Notes: generated by a model from the letters alone, not told the origin. A stretch of DNA of 64,000 nt from Leyella stercorea (GCF_021531655.1 NZ_JADYUF010000002.1:55144-119143), one strand, 5' to 3'; shown: positions 8,274 to 16,389, counted from the first letter of the stretch. Numbers and translations are program-made.

Positions 8274-8339
8274 GTTGCCCTTTGGCATAATAAAAGTTGC
8301 CTTTTGGCGTAATAAAAGTTGCCCTTTCGCTCTTCTAAA
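8274..8339. repeat. 22-bp tandem array A (3 units)
   Basis: GTTGCC recurs at 8274, 8296 and 8318, exactly 22 bases apart; units 1 and 2 differ at two positions, unit 3 diverges in its second half where it enters a terminator stem. Each repeat holds a short inverted pair (AAAAG..CTTTT). It lies between two convergent genes. Confidence 0.75.
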
Positions 8340-8377
8340 CGAATTCGTTTGAAGAGTGAAAGGGCAATTCTTTTTTA
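8319..8377. terminator. Bidirectional terminator between TerB-DnaJ gene and metY
   Basis: TTGCCCTTTCGCTCTTC (from 8319) pairs with GAAGAGTGAAAGGGCAA (to 8367) through a nearly perfect stem of more than 20 bp around GAATTC; TTCTTTTTTAT follows on the plus strand. It separates two convergent genes. Confidence 0.85.
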
Positions 8378-8380
8378 TGT

Positions 8381-9664
8381 TTAAATCTTGTCCAAAGCTT
8401 GGCGGATGTCGTCGAGTATGTCCTCAACGTCCTCAATGCCTACTGACAGGCGGATGAGGTCGGGAGCAACACCTGCCTCGCGCAGCTGCTCGTCAGACAA
8501 CTGACGATGGGTGTGGCTTGCCGGATGAAGCACACAGGTGCGAGCATCTGCCACGTGGGTTACGATGTTTATCATGTCGAGCGAGTCCATGAAGCGGATA
8601 GCTGTGTCGCGGTCGCCTTTCAGTCCGAAGGCTATCACGCCGCAAGAGCCGTTAGGCAGGTATTTCTCTGCAAGTTCATGATATAGGTCGCCTGGCAGTC
8701 CGCTGAAGTGAACCCATGCCACACGAGGGTCTGCCTGTAGAAATTCTGCCACCTGCTGTGCGTTGGCGCAATGCTGCTTCATGCGTAGGTGGAGCGACTG
8801 CAGACCGAGATTCAGAATGAATGAATTCATTGGGGCTGGAATTGATCCAAGGTCGCGCATCAGCTGAGCTACAAGCTTGGTGATATAGCCCATCTTGCCG
8901 AACTTCTTGGCGTAGGTGAGCCCGTGGTAGCTATCGTCGGGAGTACACAGGCCGGGGAACTTGTCGGCATTGGCGAGCCAGTCGAAATTGCCGCTGTCCA
9001 CTACGCATCCGCCTACCTGGCTTGCTGTACCGTCCATGTATTTTGTTGTACTGTGAGTCACGATGTCGGCTCCCCATTCAAATGGACGGCAGTTGATAGG
9101 AGTGGCGAAGGTATTGTCAACAATGAGTGGAACGCCATTCTTATGGGCAATGCGTGCAAACTTCTCAATGTCGAGCACGGCACATCCCGGATTGCTTATT
9201 GTCTCGCCGAAAACAACCTTTGTATTTGGTCGGAAAGCTTTCTGAATCTCTTCTTCTGGGTCATTTGGGTTGACAAATGTGCATTCTATGCCCAATTTTT
9301 TGAGTGTTACACCGAAGAGGTTGAATGTTCCGCCATAAATCTCGTTGCTTGTCACGATATGGTCGCCTGCCTCGCAGATGTTGAATACAGCATAGAAATT
9401 GGCTGCCTGTCCGCTGCTTGTAAGCACGGCTCCTACGCCACCCTCAAGCTGTGCAATCTTCTGTGCCACAGCATCGTTGGTAGGGTTCTGCAAGCGTGTG
9501 TAGAAGTATCCTTCCTTCTTGAGGTCGAAGAGCATAGCCATCTCCTCAGAGTTGTCATACTTGAATGTGGTGCTCTGTATGATTGGCGGCTCGATAGGCT
9601 CACCGTTCTTTGCCTCGTAGCCTCCCTGTACGCAGATAGAGGCTGTTCTTAAATTCTTCTTCAT
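8381..9664 (-). CDS. metY: O-acetylhomoserine aminocarboxypropyltransferase / cysteine synthase
   Basis: 427 residues from the ATG at 9664 (MKKNLRTASICVQGGY). PLP-dependent Cys/Met metabolism fold: the phosphate-binding LTSSGQAANFYAV, the aspartate that holds the ring in PLIVDNTFATP and the Schiff-base lysine in HSTTKYMDG are all present. The RLQNPTNDAVAQKIAQLEGG segment and overall length fit MetY, which uses sulfide and O-acetylhomoserine to make homocysteine, rather than the shorter MetB/MetC enzymes. I saw no SAM riboswitch upstream. metH lies 40 kb away in the same window. Confidence 0.92.
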   Translation of the reverse strand: MKKNLRTASICVQGGYEAKNGEPIEPPIIQSTTFKYDNSEEMAMLFDLKKEGYFYTRLQNPTNDAVAQKIAQLEGGVGAVLTSSGQAANFYAVFNICEAGDHIVTSNEIYGGTFNLFGVTLKKLGIECTFVNPNDPEEEIQKAFRPNTKVVFGETISNPGCAVLDIEKFARIAHKNGVPLIVDNTFATPINCRPFEWGADIVTHSTTKYMDGTASQVGGCVVDSGNFDWLANADKFPGLCTPDDSYHGLTYAKKFGKMGYITKLVAQLMRDLGSIPAPMNSFILNLGLQSLHLRMKQHCANAQQVAEFLQADPRVAWVHFSGLPGDLYHELAEKYLPNGSCGVIAFGLKGDRDTAIRFMDSLDMINIVTHVADARTCVLHPASHTHRQLSDEQLREAGVAPDLIRLSVGIEDVEDILDDIRQALDKI

Positions 9665-9756
9665 CTTTTTGTTCTTAAATTTAGGCTTATTATATTGATT
9701 TCGGATGCGAAGGTACAAATAAAAGTGCTAATGAAGGCCATTTTTTCTTCTTATTT

Positions 9757-9788
9757 TTTGGGCTTTTATCAAAAGCGGACTAACTTTG
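9757..9788 (+). promoter_or_regulatory. Promoter of the 9833 lipoprotein gene
   Basis: TTTG (9757-9760), 20 bases, TAACTTTG (9781-9788); the start codon follows 44 bases later. Confidence 0.65.
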
Positions 9789-9832
9789 TAGCAAATATGA
9801 AAGTGAAAATTCAATTTAATGTAATTTGAAAA

Positions 9833-10246
9833 ATGAGAAAGATATTGTTCCTGTTGCCACCCATGGTGCTGGCTTTGGTGGTTGGAATGCTTACAAGTTG
9901 TCGTTTCGCTGCATCGTACAATGATGGCGACACTATAGCTGCATCAGAATTTGAGCCTGCTGACACTTCACTTGTTTCAAAGCGTCAGGTCAAGGATACG
10001 CTTAATCATGTGGCGCAGAATATTGTTGATAGTACTGACATCTTCTATGTAGGCACAGGCTCTACAAGACATTTTTTGCAGCTTGTTTCCTATCCGTCCA
10101 AACGCGACACGCTTGTGTACGGTAAGACATTGCATATCAAGGTGAAAGGTAGTGCCGACTTCAACAGTATTGTTCGCGTAAAGTTCTATTTGCTTAATGG
10201 CAAAGATTCGCTGGTGAGTGCTGTTGAACAGGTGGAAATCAATTAG
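9833..10246 (+). CDS. Small lipoprotein of unknown function
   Basis: 137 residues. A lipoprotein signal peptide (MRKILFLLPPMVLALVVG) ends in LTSC with Cys at residue 23. The mature part is small and soluble-looking, with KTLHIKVKGSADFNSIVRVK near the end. No family recognised. It has its own promoter and is followed by AT-rich sequence with a fragment of the 13.9-kb inverted-repeat element, so it is probably monocistronic. Likely in the periplasm or on the outer membrane. Confidence 0.75.
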   Translation: MRKILFLLPPMVLALVVGMLTSCRFAASYNDGDTIAASEFEPADTSLVSKRQVKDTLNHVAQNIVDSTDIFYVGTGSTRHFLQLVSYPSKRDTLVYGKTLHIKVKGSADFNSIVRVKFYLLNGKDSLVSAVEQVEIN

Positions 10247-10320
10247 AACAATTCTGCTGGATTGTCTTTGGCAATCTTGTCATTTTCATTTCTGAATGCT
10301 TGTTATTTTGCTCTATAGTA

Positions 10321-10410
10321 TAAGTATGTATTCATATTTATTATTGGCTCATCCGATATTTAGAGTGATAATGATAATTTATTAAATGTAACAAGTTTAT
10401 ATAAGGGTGT
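10321..10410. repeat. Partial copy of the 13.9-kb inverted-repeat element
   Basis: AAGTATGTATTCATA (10322) and GGCTCATCCGATATTTAGAG (from 10347) recur near 13910-14038, followed in both by a TAACAAGTTT word when one copy is read in reverse. It looks like one end of that element left in the recQ downstream region. Confidence 0.45.
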
Positions 10411-10518
10411 GGTCAAAATGTGAGTTAAGGGTATTTAAGAAGAAGTTAATCCATCTACGATGGATATAAGTTCTTGCTAAGGCAAAAAATGTGAACGTAT
10501 GCCGTTTTCTTTATACCC

Positions 10519-13017
10519 CTATTTTATCCGACCTTCTCTCTCCTCCCATTGCAATCGGCTTTTGGGTACATCGGCAAAGCCAGCCATCTGTTCGTCGTAC
10601 GCCTGTTGCTGTTCGGGTGTGAGCGATATTATGCCATGCTGTATTTCGTGCTGCCATCGGCGCAATGAACATTCATACTCACCAGATGCCGAGAAAGGCA
10701 TATGGCCGTTCTGACTGACGAACTGCTTCAGTTTGCTGAGGGCATCGTCGAAAGAGTCGCACACCAACGAATGAACGGGGTTGCCATCGGCATCATATTC
10801 TATTCTTCTTTTGATGCTTACCATTTCGTTATCTGCCGACACCTCCACATTGTACGCTGCCGTGACTATCTCTGCAAAACGCTTCACTACAGCATCACGC
10901 TTAGGGGCGTCTTCGCTCACATATCGCGTCATGGGATAGTTGCTGTCGTGCCACAGGTTGAAATACACGTCTTTGCTCAAATAGCCTATAGCGACACGCC
11001 ACTTCAAGCACTCCATCAGCTCTGCACCGATATGATACTCCACGCCGTTGAACGTGACATAATCCTTAGGCGACTTACGTGTTTTCTTGGTCGTAGCCAG
11101 TTGCTGTCCGCCTGTAGCGACAGGTACCTCCAAAGTGTTCCACCCTTCGGTCTCTTCCGTCGAAAGGCTCTTATACTGGCGTATTGCCTTGACAAAGGCT
11201 GTACCGAACGTCTCCTGTTTATGAGCTCCTACTCCCGACACCATCCCGAAAGCCAAACGAGTTTCGGGCTGAAGTATGGCAAGCTGATGCAGCGTGCGGT
11301 CGCCAAACACCACATACGGCGGAACGCCCCTCTCGGCAGCCAGTTGCGCGCGCAGCTGACGTAGTGTCTCAAACAGCGCCATGTCTTCAGCCACCCCGTC
11401 TTGCACAAGTCCGGCATGCATAGACTCGCTATGTTTCTGCTTCCTGCCCTTCACCGTGAAGTCTTCGCGATTTACAACAGCCAGTTGTGCTGTCTTGCGC
11501 CCGTAGAGCACATCCTCGCCCTGGGGCGTGACTTTCAGGTGCGAATTGTCCTTATAGTCTATCTCGATATAACCCATGTGCAGCATTTGCAGCAAATAGT
11601 CCTGCCAGTCCTTGAAAGCGACATCTCTGCCACAGCCATAGGTTTTAAGCTGCTGATAGCCCTTCTGATAGAGTTCATAACCGGACGAGCCTCGCAGAAT
11701 GTCAATCAACAGTCTGAACCCCGTCTGCTGATGCGTACGCACAATGCCCGAAAGAGCTTTCTGTACAAGTATTGTCCCGTCAAAACGCTGTGGAGGATTC
11801 TTGCAGACATCACAGTTGCAGCAGTCATGGTCCATTGTCTCGCCGAAATAGTTGAGCAATATTCTTCTGCGGCAGACTTGACTCTCTGCATATTCCTGCA
11901 TACGGTCCAACTTCTCGTTGTTGACGGCCTGCTGACCGCTGTCCTCGGCAAACTTACGCAGCATGATGATGTCGCCCACCTGATAGAACAATACCGTCTC
12001 GCAGGGCAGTCCGTCGCGTCCTCCACGACCTATCTCCTGATAATAGCTCTCTATGCTCTTCGGCAAGTTGTAGTGCACCACGTAGCGCACATTGCTCTTG
12101 TCGATGCCCATACCGAAGGCTATCGTTGCACACACTGCATCTATATTGTCATTGATGAATTCCTCCTGCACCTCATCACGCTCTCTGGGCGACAGTCCGG
12201 CATGATAAGCCTTGGCACGCACACCTTCCTCTTGCAGTTTCATGGCTACAGTCTCAGTGGTCTTTCGGCTCATACAGTATACAATGCCACTCTCATTGCG
12301 ATGACGGGCAATGAGGGCAAGCAGAAAGCGCAACTTGTCCTGCGCCGAATATCCTCGGCGTACATCAAGCGAAAGGTTAGGACGGTCGAAGGAAGAAACA
12401 AAAATCTTTGGATCGCCCGTCTTGTCTTTTTCCAGACGCAACTGCTGCACAATATCTTCCTTGGTTATCTTGTCAGCAGTAGCCGTAAAGGCAGCGACTG
12501 GTACTTCAGGGAAAAACTCTTTGATTCTGCCCAATTGCGTATATTCCGGGCGGAAATCATGTCCCCATTGCGAGATACAATGTGCCTCGTCTATAGCAAA
12601 CATGCTAACCTTGAGAGGTCCAGTAGGATTAGTGCCCGACGAATGGTGCAACACACCTGTTTCCATCTCGGCAAGCAAGCGCTCGGGCGAGACGTAAAGC
12701 AGTTTGTATTCACCACGATAGGCTCGCTCAGCTATCTCACGGTTCTCTGCCTCCGAAGCATTGCTGTTCAGAGCCGCAGCCTCTATACCATTAGCACGCA
12801 GACTCTCCACCTGATCTTTCATCAGCGAAATAAGAGGCGAAACCACAACAGCCGTTCCTTCCATCATCAATGCCGGAATCTGAAAACAAAGGCTCTTGCC
12901 ACCACCCGTAGGCATCAGCACAAGACAGTCTTTGCCACTAAGAATATGGCGGATTACATCCTCTTGCAAAGGACGAAACTGATCGTAACCGAAGTATTTT
13001 TTAAGTGTAGATTGCAT
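10519..13017 (-). CDS. recQ: ATP-dependent DNA helicase RecQ with extended C-terminus
   Basis: 832 residues from the ATG at 13017 (MQSTLKKYFGYDQFRPLQ); an ATG at 13026 is an alternative. Superfamily 2 motifs are intact: LMPTGGGKSLCFQ (I), AIDEAHCISQWGHDFRPEY (II), FTATA (III), then VHYNLPKSIESYYQEIGRGG (V/VI). The RQC zinc cysteines (CRRRILLNYFGE, CCNCDVCKN) and an HRDC domain (about 550-630) follow. Usual Bacteroidales RecQ is near 730 residues; about 100 extra C-terminal residues hold a region (KLKQFVSQNGHMPFSASGEY) like a helicase-associated domain. RecQ unwinds DNA in recombination repair. Flanked by repeats on both sides. Confidence 0.93.
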   Translation of the reverse strand: MQSTLKKYFGYDQFRPLQEDVIRHILSGKDCLVLMPTGGGKSLCFQIPALMMEGTAVVVSPLISLMKDQVESLRANGIEAAALNSNASEAENREIAERAYRGEYKLLYVSPERLLAEMETGVLHHSSGTNPTGPLKVSMFAIDEAHCISQWGHDFRPEYTQLGRIKEFFPEVPVAAFTATADKITKEDIVQQLRLEKDKTGDPKIFVSSFDRPNLSLDVRRGYSAQDKLRFLLALIARHRNESGIVYCMSRKTTETVAMKLQEEGVRAKAYHAGLSPRERDEVQEEFINDNIDAVCATIAFGMGIDKSNVRYVVHYNLPKSIESYYQEIGRGGRDGLPCETVLFYQVGDIIMLRKFAEDSGQQAVNNEKLDRMQEYAESQVCRRRILLNYFGETMDHDCCNCDVCKNPPQRFDGTILVQKALSGIVRTHQQTGFRLLIDILRGSSGYELYQKGYQQLKTYGCGRDVAFKDWQDYLLQMLHMGYIEIDYKDNSHLKVTPQGEDVLYGRKTAQLAVVNREDFTVKGRKQKHSESMHAGLVQDGVAEDMALFETLRQLRAQLAAERGVPPYVVFGDRTLHQLAILQPETRLAFGMVSGVGAHKQETFGTAFVKAIRQYKSLSTEETEGWNTLEVPVATGGQQLATTKKTRKSPKDYVTFNGVEYHIGAELMECLKWRVAIGYLSKDVYFNLWHDSNYPMTRYVSEDAPKRDAVVKRFAEIVTAAYNVEVSADNEMVSIKRRIEYDADGNPVHSLVCDSFDDALSKLKQFVSQNGHMPFSASGEYECSLRRWQHEIQHGIISLTPEQQQAYDEQMAGFADVPKSRLQWEEREGRIK

Positions 13018-13099
13018 TGATCGCATTGTCGTATTGTTCTTTTTTTGAAGGGGTAAAGTTAAGCAAAAAAATCGAACTGGCAAAGACTTGTTACGCAGG

Positions 13100-13265
13100 A
13101 TGTGGATGAAGACGCTTCCTACTGGCGGTAGCAGGCTTCATCGTTCCTCCATTGGAACAGATTCACGAGAGCGTGCTGGGCTGCTTCGCCGAATGCCTCA
13201 TCTACGCTGGCTCCATATTCGGAGTGACCATTTACAGACGCAGCAAGTACGCCATAGCCTCCTAA
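13100..13265 (+). pseudogene. Remnant of a holin-like small membrane protein
   Basis: From 13122 to 13265 the frame reads LAVAGFIVPPLEQIHESVLG, then CFAECLIYAGSIFGVTIYRR and SKYAIAS before TAA. This resembles small phage- or element-associated membrane proteins of Bacteroidales (FIVPP, ESVL and AGSIFG motifs). The only good start, ATG at 13100 (MWMKTLP), is one base out of phase with it, and the correct frame is closed by TGA at 13107. A one-base frameshift therefore separates start and body. Confidence 0.5.
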
Positions 13266-13290
13266 ATTACCAGGCAATAACACCTCCAGC

Positions 13291-13505
13291 ATTCGTGAGA
13301 TTAGTGAAATTCGTGGTGAAATACACAACACGAATCGCACGAATCACACGAATTATCCACAACTAAATTCATGACCAATTCATGATAATTCGTGACTATA
13401 GCGCACCAAACATTCGTGTGATTAGTGAAATCCGTGGTGAAATACACAACACGAATCGTACGAATCACACGAATTATACACAACTAAATTCATGGTCAAT
13501 TCATA
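13291..13505. repeat. Two tandem copies of a 121-bp unit rich in CACGAATT
   Basis: The words beginning ATTCGTGAGATTAGTGAAAT (13291) and ATTCGTGTGATTAGTGAAAT (13412) start two long near-identical units; both continue through CGTGGTGAAATACACAACAC and ACACGAATTAT. Related sequence in reverse orientation lies at 62520-62780. Non-coding. Confidence 0.8.
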
Positions 13506-13535
13506 CCCCAGTTCGGAATAAGAAATATTTCATAA

Positions 13536-13706
13536 TTTTCCAATGCTGTATCTTACAACCGCTTTGTTGAACTTGAAAGCCACGTGTTATTCCCACTAAT
13601 TTTCTTCCTCAACCTCCGTGCCTTCGGCAGATGCACAGGCATTACATTTATGGTTTCCACAATGATTCCGGTATGCCGCAATCTAAGGCGTTACGCCAAC
13701 AAGGTG
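13536..13706 (+). pseudogene. IS982-family transposase fragment
   Basis: 57 codons with no start read FSNAVSYNRFVELESHVLFP, then LIFFLNLRAFGRCTGITF and MVSTMIPVCRNLRRYANKV. This is the central part of IS982-family transposases, where SYNRFVELE and CTGISFVDSTMIPVCHNLRR are characteristic. The catalytic Asp of the FVDST motif is replaced (FMVST). Sequence after NKV no longer resembles the family. No terminal inverted repeats of an intact IS were found, so this is an old dead fragment. Confidence 0.75.
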
Positions 13707-13772
13707 TTGTTCTTCTTCCTCCTGAGGAACACATCAATTGGGATGCCTGATTTATGCATATAAGTTCTTTGT

Positions 13773-13873
13773 CAGTACCACATAAGTAACACTTCAGTAC
13801 CAGTTAAGTGAAACTCCAGTACCACCTATATGAAACTCCAGTACCAGTTAGGCGGTACTGGAAACGGTACTGG
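13773..13873. repeat. 22-bp tandem array B (4 units)
   Basis: CAGTACC starts at 13773, 13795, 13817 and 13839, exactly 22 bases apart. Unit 2 reads CAGTACCAGTTAAGTGAAAC and then TC. The array closes with inverted copies GGTACTGG. Units contain AGTT..AACT short inverted pairs. Confidence 0.8.
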
Positions 13874-13909
13874 AAGCGTGCATCAAGCTTATTGTAATAC
13901 ATAATTAAA

Positions 13910-14038
13910 GCTCATCCGATATTTGGAGTGATTCAATTATGAACCTATAAGTAGTGGAGGTCTCCGCTACTATACAAACTTGTTATATTAAGTATGTATT
14001 CATACTTATAATATCATCACTCAATATCACGGATGAAC
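13910..14038. mobile_element. MITE-like 129-bp inverted-repeat element
   Basis: The left end GCTCATCCGATATTTGGAGT is an imperfect inverted copy of the right end (ATCACTCAATATCACGGATG, then AAC). Inside are a GTAGTGGAG/CTCCGCTAC hairpin and the palindrome AAGTATGTATTCATACTT. A related partial copy is at 10321-10410. No coding capacity. Confidence 0.55.
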
Positions 14039-14062
14039 CTTAGTTTTCTGAAATGTTTTGCA

Positions 14063-14070
14063 TAACTTTG
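14063..14070 (+). promoter_or_regulatory. Possible -7 box of the HD-MsrA gene
   Basis: TAACTTTG fits TAnnTTTG, 34 bases before the start codon; no clear -33 element. Confidence 0.4.
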
Positions 14071-14104
14071 CAATATCATTCAATCAAAACAACACTTAAT
14101 AGCG

Positions 14105-15052
14105 ATGGACAAAATGAACACTATTGATATTGCGCTCCGCATAGCCACTACAGCACATGCCGGACAGACCGACCGCGACGGCTGTCCCGTCATACTCCAC
14201 CCTCTTGCCGTGGGACTGATGGGGCATACCGACGAGGAGAAGATAGCAGGGTTTCTGCACGATGTGGTTGAGGACACAAGCTACACTTTCAATGATTTGC
14301 TTGAAGATGGTATTCCTACTGGCATAGTAAATGCCCTACGCCTACTCACTTACGACCATTCAACCGACTACTTCGAGTATGTGCAAAACATTATTGACTC
14401 GGGAAATCCCATTGCTATGCAGGTGAAATACAACGACTTGCAGCACAATTTTGCCCGAGGCAAGGCTCACCCTGATCTTCAGGCAAAGCATGGCCGAGCA
14501 TTGGAGATGGTGAAGGCTGCCATCGAAAGCTGCTCACAAGTCAGCCTGTATCATGCTCCTGCGGACGAGAATATCGAGGTAGGCATCTTTGCCTGCGGAT
14601 GCTTTTGGGGCACACAGCACCAATTTCAGAAACAGTATGGTGTGCTCAACACTCTTGTCGGCTACACCGGAGGCAAGGAAGCTTTTCCCACGTATGCCGA
14701 TGTGCGCGACCATAAAACCAAACATGTAGAGGCTGTAATAGTAGAGTTCAATCCGAATCTTGTATCATACGAGAACTTATGCAAACTATTCTTCGAGATT
14801 CACGATCCGGCACAGACCGACGGTGTAGGTCCCGACATCGGTGCGCAATATCGCAGTTGCATATTCTATCGCAACGAATCGCAAAAGCAGACAGCCGAAC
14901 ACGTTATGCAGATACTCCGTGATATGGGCGATGAGGTGAACACCCTGCTTCTGCCCGAAGAACCTTTCTACATTGGCGAAGCTTACCACCAGCGTTATTA
15001 TGAGAAGACTGGTGGCGAGCCGTATTGCCATGTCAGAATCAAGAAGTTTTAA
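14105..15052 (+). CDS. msrA: Fusion of HD-type (RelA/SpoT-like) hydrolase and methionine sulfoxide reductase A
   Basis: 315 residues in one open frame. Residues 1-145 are an HD domain of the Mesh1/SpoT hydrolase type: ATTAHAGQTDRDG, HPLAV, FLHDVVEDT and KYNDLQHN supply the metal-binding His and Asp. Residues 155-315 are MsrA: GCFWGTQHQF has the nucleophilic Cys, VGYTGGK, DPAQTDGVGPDIGAQYRS and a C-terminal PYCH resolving Cys. MsrA reduces methionine-S-sulfoxide in oxidised proteins. The hydrolase half may act on (p)ppGpp, NADPH or another nucleotide; the sequence does not decide. The fusion links stress repair with possible alarmone turnover. It converges on a dead MATE gene. Confidence 0.88.
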   Translation: MDKMNTIDIALRIATTAHAGQTDRDGCPVILHPLAVGLMGHTDEEKIAGFLHDVVEDTSYTFNDLLEDGIPTGIVNALRLLTYDHSTDYFEYVQNIIDSGNPIAMQVKYNDLQHNFARGKAHPDLQAKHGRALEMVKAAIESCSQVSLYHAPADENIEVGIFACGCFWGTQHQFQKQYGVLNTLVGYTGGKEAFPTYADVRDHKTKHVEAVIVEFNPNLVSYENLCKLFFEIHDPAQTDGVGPDIGAQYRSCIFYRNESQKQTAEHVMQILRDMGDEVNTLLLPEEPFYIGEAYHQRYYEKTGGEPYCHVRIKKF

Positions 15053-15471
15053 TCATCATATAACCTATTATACAAACCATTGTCAGCAGTTCTGACACAG
15101 CCAAGGCAAGCCAGATGCCCGTCTCGCCAAACACAACAGGAAATTACCATTGTGGCGAATATCCATGCCTGGGTGACATTGATGCGTGCAGCCTTGAGCT
15201 TTTGCTGCGCCATATGGATGGATGCTACAACAGAGCATCCGGCTCCCATCATCAGCCCCAGTCCCGTCACCACCATCAGTATCGGCACACATATATTTAT
15301 GGCTGCTATTCCGTCGGCACCAACGGCATGCCCTACGAATATTCCATCTATGGCTGTCATTGCCGATATGCTGAGCATACCCAATAATGTAGGAAGAAAA
15401 TAGCGCCCGAAAAGGCGCGGAATGCTCAGCGTACTGAGGTCGATAGCGTCTTTTGTAAGTTTTTCTGACAT
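15039..15471 (-). pseudogene. MATE efflux transporter, internally deleted
   Basis: From 15471 the frame gives a good MATE N-terminus of about 118 residues (FGRYFLPTLLGMLSISAM, AIDGIFVGHAVGADGIAAIN, VTGLGLMMGAGCSVVAS). It then switches: another frame continues as FPVVFGETGIWLALAVSELL and on to TGA at 15039, which is the C-terminal end of the same family (normally about 440 residues). About 300 codons were lost and the junction near 15140 is out of frame. The 3' end overlaps the converging HD-MsrA gene. Not functional. Confidence 0.8.
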
Positions 15472-15551
15472 AATAAAATTAAAAGTGACTTAAGTTTCGC
15501 AAGCAAACATACTAAGAATAATCCACACGTCTGACATTTTATCACAAGAGC

Positions 15552-15613
15552 ATGACAAAATTGATAAATATGTCATATTGGCTGATACATATAACGGTTG
15601 GCACATAAGTTGC
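15552..15613 (+). promoter_or_regulatory. Candidate sigma-54 promoter with upstream inverted repeat
   Basis: TGGCAC (15599-15604), five bases, TTGC (15610-15613) matches the -24/-12 consensus exactly. About 25-45 bases upstream ATGACA (15552) and TGTCAT (15571) form an inverted repeat of the kind enhancer-binding proteins use. The hsp20 start codon is 134 bases downstream. No sigma-54 gene is in the window. Confidence 0.5.
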
Positions 15614-15747
15614 GAACGTACATAATGAAAGCCGGAAGCAATTAATACTGACGGCAAAAGGAAATTTTATTAACACACAGAAATCCCGACCGAACCACAC
15701 TTGGCGAAGAGAGGACGAGAAAAAAATACAAATGGAGGTAATTCATT

Positions 15748-16209
15748 ATGATGTTAGTTCGCAGGAATAACTATTCAAATTGGTTGAACGATTGGTTTGA
15801 CAACTGTTTCTTCAATACTGAGGAAGTGCCTCAGACACGCACTACAGCCCCAGCTATCAACGTCAAGGAGACATGTGATGAATATATAATGGAGGTGGCA
15901 GTTCCCGGACTCAAGAAGGAGTGGGTGCGCATCAACGTCACCAACGAGGGTTTGCTCCACATGGCCATTGAAAACAAGATGGAGCACAAGGAGGAAGACA
16001 GAGAGTGCAAATGCCGCAAGGAAAGACACGAGCGCTACTTGCGCCGCGAGTTCACCTATGGCAACTATGAGCAAAGCTACACTCTGCCTGACGACGTGGA
16101 GCGCGACAAGATTTCGGCAAGCGTTGCCGACGGCATTCTTACCATCGTCATCCCGAAGACCACTCCCGAGCAGGAAGCCAAGGTGATGAAGAACATCGAA
16201 GTGAAATAA
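15748..16209 (+). CDS. hsp20: Small heat-shock protein, Hsp20/alpha-crystallin family
   Basis: 153 residues. The alpha-crystallin domain spans about 38-140 (PAINVKETCDEYIMEVAVPG, then RREFTYGNYEQSYTLPDDVE and ISASVADGILTIVIPK), with the A.G.L motif VADGILTIVIP. A short N-terminal arm and a C-terminal tail flank it. Such proteins hold unfolded clients as cytoplasmic oligomers. Start at 15748: a strong GGAGG (15734-15738) sits nine bases upstream, unusual for this phylum. The 134-base leader after the -24/-12 site suggests induced expression. Monocistronic. Confidence 0.93.
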   Translation: MMLVRRNNYSNWLNDWFDNCFFNTEEVPQTRTTAPAINVKETCDEYIMEVAVPGLKKEWVRINVTNEGLLHMAIENKMEHKEEDRECKCRKERHERYLRREFTYGNYEQSYTLPDDVERDKISASVADGILTIVIPKTTPEQEAKVMKNIEVK

Positions 16210-16224
16210 CATTTCACATTAACA

Positions 16225-16380
16225 ATTCATGAATTCAGGACTAATGTTAAGTGTTGAATGTTTAATGTTAAATGTTGAATTGTAAGGGTGCGAAACAATT
16301 CAAAACTGAACAACTCGCAATCGCAGGCGTTAGCCGAGAATAACTCAACATTCAACATTCAACATTCAACATTGCCAAAG
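16225..16380. repeat. AT-rich repeat block with GC-rich cap
   Basis: Runs of TTAAGTGTTGAATGTTTAAT type sequence, the cap ATCGCAGGCGTTAGCCGAGA, then AACATTC repeated four times. The cap recurs at 60020 and, in reverse, at 62430. It fills the gap between hsp20 and the alpha-galactosidase gene. Non-coding. Confidence 0.65.
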
Positions 16381-16389
16381 GCTATCGTT

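Noticed and set aside
9665..9756. SAM riboswitch before metY
   Set aside because: The leader is under 100 bases and I found no SAM-I or SAM-II-like helices or conserved core.
11401..13020. A 539-codon open frame antisense to recQ
   Set aside because: Composition is that of a shadow frame (His, Cys and Leu-rich, no domain), while recQ on the other strand has all helicase motifs.
13773..13873. Possible CRISPR array
   Set aside because: Units are directly adjacent with no unique spacers, 22 bases is too short, and no cas gene is in the window.
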